From the NCBI GenBank assembly GCA_963772585.1, contig CAVYXV010000008.1, positions 1 to 64,000 of the forward strand: DNA of 64,000 bases. The letters are read 5' to 3'. Of this stretch, positions 50,473-57,722 are shown piece after piece. The translations under genes were made by a program, and so were the position numbers. The notes under the pieces were generated by a model. It saw only the letters and a program-made list of their open reading frames with translations. It was not told the origin of the DNA and did no database searches. Numbering within the stretch: the stretch's first letter is position 1; each line of letters opens with the position of its first letter. The stretch is from CAVVXN01 sp963772585 (GTDB taxonomy: Bacteria; Planctomycetota; PLA2; JAEUHO01).

Positions 50473-53442
50473 ATGCCCCGACGCCGCCGCGGTGCCCTCC
50501 GCAGTCCCTTCCTCGCGATGCTCCTCCTCGTGCTGGGCGCGCTGGCGCCCGTCCGCGGGGCCCTCGTCCGGGCCGAGGACGCCCTGACCGACGAGGAGGC
50601 CGAACGGCAGGAAGCGGCCGAGCGCAACGCCGAGCGGGCGTTGGAGGCCTTCCGCTCGGGGAACTACGAGGAGGTGCGGGCGCGCATCGCCCGCATTCGC
50701 CGGTACGTGCCCGACAGCCCCGTGGCGCCGCGCCTCGAGGGGCGGGTCGAGGAGCGGACGGGCCACTACGAGAAGGCGCTGGCGGCGGTCGAGAAGGGGA
50801 TCGAGGCGACGCCCGACGACCGGGCCCTGGAGGGACTCCGCTACCGCCTCCTGCTGGCGCTGGGGCGGGCGGACCGGGTGCTGGAACTCGCCACGGCGGC
50901 CGGCGAGGCACGGCCCGACGACGCGACGGCGCACGGCGCGCGGGGGCTGGCCCTCGAGGCCCAGGGCCGGCGGAAGGATGCCCTCGCCGCCTACGACGAG
51001 GTGATCGCGGCCTTCAACCGCGGTGCCTCGCCCGACGCCGACCTGCCCTGGGTCGCGGAGGCGGCGATCCGCGTCACGCGGATCTCGCCGCGGCCCCAGG
51101 ACGACATGCTGCCCGACGCCCTGAAGCTGCTCGGCCGGTGGATCGACGACCACCCGCACGACCAGGATGCCCTCCTGATGTACGCGGGGCTCTTCCAGGC
51201 CGACCGTGGGCCGAAAGGTCAGGGCAAGGCGACGAAGTACTACAAGCGCCTGCTGGAGGAGAACACGGAACTGCCGGCCGCCCGCGTCGGAATGGCGCGG
51301 ACGATGCTCGTCTTCTACCAGCAGGACCGCGCCATGCAGCAACTCGAGCGCGCGCTGGTTACGAACCCCAAGTACGTGCCGGCGCTCACGCTCCTCGCCT
51401 CGATCCACGTCTCGAACGGCGACTACGAGGAGGCGGCGAAACTGCTCGACCGGGCCCTCGCCGTGAACCCGCGGGACGAGGACGCGCTCGCCGTTCTCGC
51501 CGCCAAGCGGTGGATCATGGGAGAGGAGGAGGCGTACCGGGGCGTCGAGAAGGACGTGATGGGGAGGGACTCGCTCGATAGCGGGTTCTACACGACGATC
51601 AGCGAGCTGGTCGGCGAGCGACAGCGTCGCTACGACGTGGCCGCGACCTTCGCGGAGAGGGCGATCGCGACGGATCCCGACGACGGCTACGCCTACACCG
51701 TGCTCGGCGAGGCGCAGATGAACCTCGGGCGCACCGACGAGGCACGCAAGACCTTCGAGGAAGGCGTCGTTCGATCGAAGCACTACTCCGACGTTCGCCG
51801 CGACAACTGGCTCGAGATCCTCCGCGTGCTCGACGGGTTCGAGACGGTGACGTCGAAGCGCTTCGTGGTGCGGATCCACCCGTCCGAGGTGGACGTGATG
51901 CAGCACTACCTGAACCCGCTGCTGGAGAAGGCGTGGGACGTGCTCTCCGCGAAGTACGGCTACACCCCGAAGGGCCCCGTGCTCGTGGACACGTTCAACC
52001 GCCAGGACGACTTCTCCGTGCGGAGCGTGGGCACGCCCGGCCTCCCGGCCCTCGGCGTCTGCTTCGGCGAGGTGATCACGCTGCTGGGCCCGACGGCGCA
52101 GCCCGTCGGGGCGTTCTCGTGGTCCCGGACGGCGTGGCACGAGTTCGCGCACACGATCACCCTCGGGCTCAGCCACGGCCAGGTGCCGCGATGGCTGACG
52201 GAGGGGCTCTCCGTCTACGAGGAGAAGATGCGCCGGCCCTACTGGGGGCGGGAAATGGAGGCCGAGCTCTACGCCCGATGGCGGAACGGCCGCCTCCTGA
52301 AGATGGACAAGATCAACCAGGCGTTCCGCGGCCCCGACATCCTCTTCGCCTACTACCAGGGAGGGCTGATCGCCGAGCAGCTCACCAAGGAGTACGGCTT
52401 CGACGTGATCCCGCAGATGCTGAAGGAGTTCGGAGAGGACCGCACGACCGCGGAGGTCTTCCAGGACGTGCTGCACATCCCGCTCGCCGACTACGACCGG
52501 AAGTTCGAGGCGTTCGTCGAGGGCATCGTCGGCGACTACAAGATGGTGCCCCGCTGGGACGACGAGAGCCTGAAGTCGTTCCTGGCGCGGACGGAGAAGG
52601 ATCCGGACGACGTGGAGGCGTGGGTCCGGTTGGGCTGGGCCCGCCTGCAACGACGGCAGACGATCGACGCCGGCACGGCGCTGGAGCGTGCCCGGAAGCT
52701 GGACCCCGACCACCCCGAGGTCGTGCTCCTGGGCGCCTACCTCGCCGAGCAGAGCGGTCGGAAGGACCTGGCGAGGGAGGGCTACGACCGTTTCCTGGGC
52801 CTCGGGGAGGACGACCTCCACTGCCGGATGTTCCTGGCGGAGCAGGCCATGCGGGCCGGCGACGGCGAGGGCGCGATCCGGCACCTCGAGGCGGCGAAGA
52901 CGTGCTTCCCGACCCTGATCGGAAAGGGCAGCCCCTACCTCGCCCTCGCCAAGCTCTACGAGGGGAGCGGACGGCTGGAGGACGCCATCCGCGAGTACGA
53001 GGCCTACACCCGCGTCGCCGGAGAGGACTACGCGGTCCGGAAGAAGCTCCTGAAGTGGTACGAGGACAAGGGCGACCAGGATCGGGTCGCCGAGCTCTGC
53101 CGCGAGATGATCGAGATCACCCCCTTCGGTGCCAACCCCGGGCGCCCGCCCGACCTCGAGCTCCATCGGGAGGCGGCCCGGGCCTTCGACGCGCTCGGCG
53201 ACCGGGACAAGGCGTTGCGCGAGCTGGAGGTCCAGGTGGCGATCGTGGGGCTGCTCGACGAGGACGCCCGCGTCCAGGCCGGCGCGGTGGGCGACCACCT
53301 CGCGCTGGGCCGTCGCTATCTGGAGGACGGCCGCCCCCTCGACGCGCTGTCCGAGGCCGCGGCGGCGCTTCGCCTCTCCCCCGACGACGCGAAGGCGCGT
53401 ATCCTCAAGGGGGAGGCCGAGGAGGCGGCAGGGTACCGGTGA
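50473..53442 (+). CDS. Secreted TPR protein with peptidase MA-like metalloprotease domain
   Basis: The 989-residue protein starts with a signal peptide (PFLAMLLLVLGALAPVRGA). TPR repeats fill about 50-460 and again about 700-985 (LTLLASIHVSNGDYEEAAKLLDRALAVNP). Between them is a gluzincin-type domain: TAWHEFAHTITLGLSHGQVPRWLTEGLSVYEE, with HEFAH at 556-560 and the downstream Glu about 20 residues later. This is the peptidase MA-like pattern. It is likely an exported protease or a protease-derived scaffold; the substrate is unknown. Its stop overlaps the start of the dnaA-like gene (GTGA), linking a secreted protein to replication genes. Confidence 0.88.
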   Translation: MPRRRRGALRSPFLAMLLLVLGALAPVRGALVRAEDALTDEEAERQEAAERNAERALEAFRSGNYEEVRARIARIRRYVPDSPVAPRLEGRVEERTGHYEKALAAVEKGIEATPDDRALEGLRYRLLLALGRADRVLELATAAGEARPDDATAHGARGLALEAQGRRKDALAAYDEVIAAFNRGASPDADLPWVAEAAIRVTRISPRPQDDMLPDALKLLGRWIDDHPHDQDALLMYAGLFQADRGPKGQGKATKYYKRLLEENTELPAARVGMARTMLVFYQQDRAMQQLERALVTNPKYVPALTLLASIHVSNGDYEEAAKLLDRALAVNPRDEDALAVLAAKRWIMGEEEAYRGVEKDVMGRDSLDSGFYTTISELVGERQRRYDVAATFAERAIATDPDDGYAYTVLGEAQMNLGRTDEARKTFEEGVVRSKHYSDVRRDNWLEILRVLDGFETVTSKRFVVRIHPSEVDVMQHYLNPLLEKAWDVLSAKYGYTPKGPVLVDTFNRQDDFSVRSVGTPGLPALGVCFGEVITLLGPTAQPVGAFSWSRTAWHEFAHTITLGLSHGQVPRWLTEGLSVYEEKMRRPYWGREMEAELYARWRNGRLLKMDKINQAFRGPDILFAYYQGGLIAEQLTKEYGFDVIPQMLKEFGEDRTTAEVFQDVLHIPLADYDRKFEAFVEGIVGDYKMVPRWDDESLKSFLARTEKDPDDVEAWVRLGWARLQRRQTIDAGTALERARKLDPDHPEVVLLGAYLAEQSGRKDLAREGYDRFLGLGEDDLHCRMFLAEQAMRAGDGEGAIRHLEAAKTCFPTLIGKGSPYLALAKLYEGSGRLEDAIREYEAYTRVAGEDYAVRKKLLKWYEDKGDQDRVAELCREMIEITPFGANPGRPPDLELHREAARAFDALGDRDKALRELEVQVAIVGLLDEDARVQAGAVGDHLALGRRYLEDGRPLDALSEAAAALRLSPDDAKARILKGEAEEAAGYR

Positions 53443-54773
53443 GCGCAGCGTGGCGAAGCATCGAGCAGGGGATGCGCGAAGAGATCCTTCGCGAAGTGGG
53501 CCGCAACCGTTGGCGCCTCTGGTTCCGGGACACGGCGCTCGTGGACGTCGGCCGGCACGGCCTGACGCTGGGCGTCCCCACGGAGGTCCACCGCTCCTGG
53601 CTCGAGATCCTCTACGGGGAGACCCTGAAACGCGCGGCGGCGACCGTTCTCGGACCCGGGACGCGCGTTCGTCTGGAGGTGAGCCGCCGCCAAGGGCTGG
53701 TCCAGGCCGTCCGCGACCGGCTGCCGTCCCGGAACGCCGAGTGGGCCGCGCTCGTGGAGCGTCGCCGGCCGCGCCCGTCGCTCGACGGGTTCGTCGCCGA
53801 GGGCGGCGAGCGGTTCGCGCCGCTCCTGCTCCAGCAGCTCGTGCACGGCAACGGGGCGACCGATCCGCCCGCCGTGTACCTCTACGGCGAGTCGGGCGCC
53901 GGGAAGACCCACCTCCTCCAGGCCCTCCACGACACCGTCGAACGGGGGACGCCCGGCGCTTCGCTCTACCTCACGAGCCGCAAGTTCACCCAGCGCTACG
54001 TCTCCGCCGTGCGGGGACGGGAGATCGGGGCGCTCCGCGCCTTCGAGGTGGATCTCTGCCACCGCCGGCTGGTCCTGATCGACGATATGAGCGAGCTGGC
54101 CGGCCGGACGGCGACCCAGGGGGCGCTCGTCCGCCTCCGGGAGAGGTGCGTGGGCACGAAGACCCGGTTCGTCTTCGGAGGGCACCGGCATCCGCGGGAG
54201 CTGGACGGCGTGTCGGGCCGGTTCCGGTCGTGGCTCGCAGGCGGCGTGGTCCTGAGGCTGATCCGGCCCGACGGCGACCGCCTCCAGCGGATCCTCGAGG
54301 GCCGCGCCCTGGCGTTCGGGATGGCGGAGGTGCCCCAGGAGACGGTCGATTGGATCCTCGAACACACGGGAAGCACCCACGGAGCCGTGGCGGTCCTCGA
54401 CCGCTGGGCCGCCGCGTCCGCCGAGATCGGCCGCCCGCTGGAGGCGGCGTGGCTTCCGGAGGTGGCGCCCTCCGTGACGGCCAGCGCGCACGAGGAGGTG
54501 GTCCGTCGCGCGAAGGAGGTCGTCGCCCAACACTACGGGATCCCGCACCGGCTTCTCGACGCCCCGACGAAGGTGCGTCGCGCCGGACGTCCCCGTCGGG
54601 TGGCGATGTACCTCGTCTACCGCGCGGCGGCCCTGCCGCTGAAGGACCTCGGGCACGCCTTCGGGCTGCGCAGCCACAGCAGCGTGAGTCGGGCGATCCA
54701 GCAGGTCCGCGAGGAGCGCGAGCGGGAGCCGGCGCTCGAGCACGAGATCGACGGTCTCCTGGCCCGGATGTGA
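53439..54773 (+). CDS. dnaA: DnaA-family replication initiator, divergent
   Basis: The 444-residue protein has the DnaA layout. The N-terminal domain (1 to about 75) contains LREVGRNRWRLWFRDTALVDVG. The AAA+ domain has Walker A YLYGESGAGKTHLLQALH at about 147-163 and Walker B LVLIDDMSELAG at about 210-221. The C-terminal helix-turn-helix is RRVAMYLVYRAAALPLKDLGHAFGLRSHSSVSRAIQQV. In classical DnaA the last motif reads DHTTV; here it is SHSSV, and the sensor regions are also unusual. It could be the chromosomal initiator or a paralogue. It precedes tmk and holB. No AT-rich origin or DnaA-box cluster was seen nearby. Confidence 0.8.
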   Translation: MSAAWRSIEQGMREEILREVGRNRWRLWFRDTALVDVGRHGLTLGVPTEVHRSWLEILYGETLKRAAATVLGPGTRVRLEVSRRQGLVQAVRDRLPSRNAEWAALVERRRPRPSLDGFVAEGGERFAPLLLQQLVHGNGATDPPAVYLYGESGAGKTHLLQALHDTVERGTPGASLYLTSRKFTQRYVSAVRGREIGALRAFEVDLCHRRLVLIDDMSELAGRTATQGALVRLRERCVGTKTRFVFGGHRHPRELDGVSGRFRSWLAGGVVLRLIRPDGDRLQRILEGRALAFGMAEVPQETVDWILEHTGSTHGAVAVLDRWAAASAEIGRPLEAAWLPEVAPSVTASAHEEVVRRAKEVVAQHYGIPHRLLDAPTKVRRAGRPRRVAMYLVYRAAALPLKDLGHAFGLRSHSSVSRAIQQVREEREREPALEHEIDGLLARM

Positions 54774-54777
54774 CCCG

Positions 54778-55416
54778 GTGAGCGCGGGAGGGCCGAGCGG
54801 GCGGGGCGTGTTCCTCGTGCTGGAGGGGATCGACGGCTGCGGGAAGAGCACGCAGGCGGTCGCGCTCAAGGAGCGCCTGGAGGCCGGTGGCCGCCGCGTC
54901 CTGCACGTGCGCGAGCCGGGTTCGACCCGCGTGGGCGAGCGCGTGCGCTCCGTCCTCCTCGACACGACGCTCGGCGAGATCGAGCCCATCACGGAGGTCT
55001 TCCTCTACCAGGCGGCGCGCGCGCAGCTCGTCGCGGAGCTGCTGCGTCCGGCGCTCGCCGACGGCATCGACATCGTCTGCGAACGGTGGCACTACGCGAC
55101 GTCCGCGTACCAGGGCGTTGGCGCGGGGGCGGGCCTCGGCGCCGTCGCCACCACGTCGGCGCTGGCCACGGGAGGGCTCGAACCGGATCGCGCCGTGCTG
55201 CTCGACCTGCCGGAGAAGTCGGCGGGGGCGCGTCTCGGCGGGGACCTCGACCGGATCGAGCGGCGAGGCGCCGCGTACCGGGCGAAGGTGGCGGCGGCGC
55301 TTCGGACCCTGTTCGAGGCGGACGGGAATCGCCTGCGCGTCGTGGACGCACGCGGAGCACCCGACGAGGTCTCCGGACGCGTGTGGGAGGCGGTCCATGA
55401 CCTCTTCGGCGCGTGA
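54778..55416 (+). CDS. tmk: Thymidylate kinase
   Basis: The 212-residue kinase makes dTDP from dTMP. The P-loop is FLVLEGIDGCGKSTQAVALKERLE, followed by VREPGSTRVGERVRSVLLD (the DR/EPG motif as REPGST) and the region DGIDIVCERWHYATSAYQG. The catalytic loop motif normally read as DRY/F is here ERWHYATSA, a mild variant. It starts with GTG four bases after the dnaA-like gene and overlaps holB by 20 bases, the common tmk-holB pairing. Confidence 0.92.
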   Translation: MSAGGPSGRGVFLVLEGIDGCGKSTQAVALKERLEAGGRRVLHVREPGSTRVGERVRSVLLDTTLGEIEPITEVFLYQAARAQLVAELLRPALADGIDIVCERWHYATSAYQGVGAGAGLGAVATTSALATGGLEPDRAVLLDLPEKSAGARLGGDLDRIERRGAAYRAKVAAALRTLFEADGNRLRVVDARGAPDEVSGRVWEAVHDLFGA

Positions 55417-56359
55417 TCTCGCCCTGCTCCGCGACGTCGGCGAGACGCTCCGTCGCACGGTGCGTTCGGGGCGCATCTCGCCGGCCTACCTCTTCGAGGC
55501 GGCCGACGCGGAGGACGCGCGCGAAGCGGCGTTGCTCTTCGCCGCCGAGATCCTCGCGGGCGGCGAGCCGCCCACCGAGCGCCTGCACCGCCGGGTGCAT
55601 TCCCTCGATCACCCGGACGTGCATCTCCTCGAGCGGGACAAGCCGACGGTCATCTCGGTGGCCGCCCTCTCACAAGAGTTGGAGGCGGCGTACCAGACGC
55701 CGCTGGAGGCGGCGCGTCAGGTCTTCGTGATCGATCCGGCGGAGGCGATGGAAGCCGAGGGCGTCGCGCGCTACCTGAAGATCCTGGAGGAGCCCCCGCC
55801 CGCCACCGTCTTCGTGCTCGTCTCGACGCGGCCGGACCGCCTCCCGGCGACCGTGCTGAGCCGCGTCCGGCGGGTGCGCCTACCCCCGCACGACGCCGCA
55901 ACGTTGGCCCTCCGCCTCGAGGCGGAGGGGGCCGGCGCGGACGAGGCAGCACGCCTGGCGCACTGGTGCGGCGGCTCGCTCGCGCGCGCTCGCCGCCTCC
56001 GTGACGCGGACATGGCATCCGTGGCCGAGGCCTTGGTCCATCCCTCCGACGGCGTCGCCGCCGCCGTGGATCGCGCGCTCGCGGCGCTCGGCCCCGAGGC
56101 GGCCGCCCGGGTCGATCGGGGCGAGGGCACGAACAAGCGCCAGGAGGTGCGCCATCTCCTGCAGGACCTCCTCCACGTCCTCGCGTCGGAGGCGCGGGAC
56201 CGCGTGGCCGGGCGGAACGTCGCCCTGTTGGGCGACCTGTCCGAGCGGGAGGCCCTCGACCGGCTCGAGGACGTGGGGGCGCTCGCCGCCGCCGTCGCAA
56301 CCAATGTGACCCCCGCGGTCCTCTTGATGGAAGTGGCCCGCCGGTTCGGTCGAGCGTAG
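55397..56359 (+). CDS. holB: DNA polymerase III delta-prime subunit-like clamp loader protein
   Basis: The 320-residue protein resembles HolB. It has SGRISPAYLFEAADAEDAREAALLFAAEIL in place of a P-loop region, HPDVHLLERDKPTVISVAAL, VFVIDPAEAMEAEGVARYLKILEEPPPATVFVLVSTRPDRLPATVLSRVRRVRL, the typical clamp-loader middle (shown here only as a run of family phrases). The P-loop is degenerate, as usual for delta-prime. The ATG overlaps the end of tmk. The C-terminal helical part is weakly conserved, so the assignment rests on the AAA+ half and on the tmk neighbour. Confidence 0.85.
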   Translation: MTSSARDLALLRDVGETLRRTVRSGRISPAYLFEAADAEDAREAALLFAAEILAGGEPPTERLHRRVHSLDHPDVHLLERDKPTVISVAALSQELEAAYQTPLEAARQVFVIDPAEAMEAEGVARYLKILEEPPPATVFVLVSTRPDRLPATVLSRVRRVRLPPHDAATLALRLEAEGAGADEAARLAHWCGGSLARARRLRDADMASVAEALVHPSDGVAAAVDRALAALGPEAAARVDRGEGTNKRQEVRHLLQDLLHVLASEARDRVAGRNVALLGDLSEREALDRLEDVGALAAAVATNVTPAVLLMEVARRFGRA

Positions 56360-56522
56360 GGAAGGCCTTCGGCAGCGCTCGGGATGTCAGGGCACCGTTC
56401 GTATGGACGAGCCGGCTTCGTCTCGTGCGCTCTTCGGCCGATAGGGAACCGGGCAAGGACGGACGACCTCGCCTTCGGCGCCGAAATGGTTGTTCGGAGC
56501 CAACGGGCGGGGCGGTACGTTG

Positions 56523-56930
56523 ATGGGCCCTGACGGACAGGACCGCCACGTGGACAAGGACCGCATCATCCTCGCCATCCTCCAGCGCGACCCGCGCTAT
56601 GCGTACGAGGCGTACGAATTCGTCTTCGAAGCACTCGACTTCACGCTACGCCGGCGGAGCGAGCCGACGAAGCACGTGACGGGTCAGGAGATCATGGAGA
56701 GCGTGCGTCTCCTCGCGCTGGAGCAGTTCGGCTATCTCGCGCGCCCGGTGCTGAAGCAATGGGGGATCCGTCGTACGAACGACTTCGGCGAAGTCGTCTT
56801 CAACCTCATCGAAGCGGATCTCCTCCAGAAGACCGCGGACGATCGCCGCGAGGACTTCTCGGACCTGTTCGACTTTCACGAGGTCCTCGACCACGAGTTC
56901 GAACGGTCGCTTGACAGCGCCCCCCTCTGA
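56523..56930 (+). CDS. Minf_1886 family protein
   Basis: The 135-residue protein matches the Minf_1886 pattern found mainly in Planctomycetota and Verrucomicrobiota. It has DRIILAILQRDPRYAYEAYEFVFEALDFTLRR, then HVTGQEIMESVRLLALEQFG, VLKQWGIRRTNDFGEVVFNLIEADLL and a C-terminal DFSDLFDFHEVLD. Its function is not known. The ATG at 56523 is one choice; the GTG at 56550 (VDKDRIIL) with GGACAGGA before it also fits and would be closer to the family N-terminus. The gene supports a PVC-group origin of the window. Confidence 0.85.
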   Translation: MGPDGQDRHVDKDRIILAILQRDPRYAYEAYEFVFEALDFTLRRRSEPTKHVTGQEIMESVRLLALEQFGYLARPVLKQWGIRRTNDFGEVVFNLIEADLLQKTADDRREDFSDLFDFHEVLDHEFERSLDSAPL

Positions 56931-56953
56931 CCCGGCGGAGCCGGCATCCCACC

Positions 56954-57709
56954 TCACCCGCGCCAGCCGGCGACGAGCGCATGCCGCCCCGTGCGGGGTC
57001 CGTCGCGGCGGTGGCTGAAGAAGCGCTCGGGATCGTCGTAGGTGCAGCCGCCGATCGTCTCGATGGCGTCCCCGGAAACGCCCGCCGCGATCGCTTGCAG
57101 GCGGAGGAAGGCGCGGAGATCCACGTCGGCCTTCCCGGGACCGCGCGGGCGCACGTGGCGCTCGCCCTCCGGGACCGCGCGGACGAGGTCGTCGGCCACG
57201 GAGGTGTCCACCTCGTAGCGGTCGGGACCGATCGCCGCCCCGAGGCCGACGCGAAGGTCCGCGGGACGGGAGCCGTCGCGTGCGAGCGCACGCGTCGCCG
57301 CCGGCAGTGCGCCGGCGACGGTCCCGCGCCACCCCGAGTGGACGAGCGCCAGCGCGTGGCGCCGGGGGTCCACGACGAGGGCGAGCCCGCAGTCCGCCCC
57401 GAGGACGAGGGCGAGGACGCCCGGTTCGTCGAGCAGGAGCACGTCCGCTTCGCCGGGATCCGTCCCGTCGGGTCGCACCCGGACCGTGCGAGCGCCGTGG
57501 ACCTGGCTCGCGGCGACCACGCGCGAGAAGCCCAACGCCCGGGCGAGGCGCGCGCGGTTCTCGCGCACGCGCGAGGCGTCGTCGCCGCTGCCGAAGCCGA
57601 GGTTCAGCGAGGCCCAGGGGCCGCGGCTGGTGCCGCCGCGGCGGGTGGTGTGCGCGTGGACCAGCCCCGGCACCTCGCGGGCGAGGCGGGGGAAGAGGAG
57701 CCGGTCCAA
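56954..57709 (-). CDS. pgeF: Laccase-domain protein, YfiH/PgeF family
   Basis: The 251-residue protein belongs to the YfiH (PgeF) family, now linked to peptidoglycan editing and purine nucleoside phosphorolysis. Features are HTTRRGGTSRGPWASLNLGFGSGDD, ASQVHGARTVRV, GADCGLALVVDP, LALVHSGWRGTVAGAL, and GCTYDDPERFFSHRRDGPRTGRHALVAG. The conserved Cys and two His residues of the metal site are present. TTG 57709 avoids overlap with the protease gene; ATG 57760 would overlap it by 38 bp and add 17 residues. It follows the S41 protease gene on the same strand. Confidence 0.88.
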   Translation of the reverse strand: MDRLLFPRLAREVPGLVHAHTTRRGGTSRGPWASLNLGFGSGDDASRVRENRARLARALGFSRVVAASQVHGARTVRVRPDGTDPGEADVLLLDEPGVLALVLGADCGLALVVDPRRHALALVHSGWRGTVAGALPAATRALARDGSRPADLRVGLGAAIGPDRYEVDTSVADDLVRAVPEGERHVRPRGPGKADVDLRAFLRLQAIAAGVSGDAIETIGGCTYDDPERFFSHRRDGPRTGRHALVAGWRG

Positions 57710-57722
57710 CGCAGCCGGGGCC

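Noticed and set aside
53300..53480. Replication origin next to the dnaA-like gene
   Set aside because: No AT-rich stretch and no cluster of TTATCCACA-like boxes; the dnaA start lies inside the upstream gene's stop codon.
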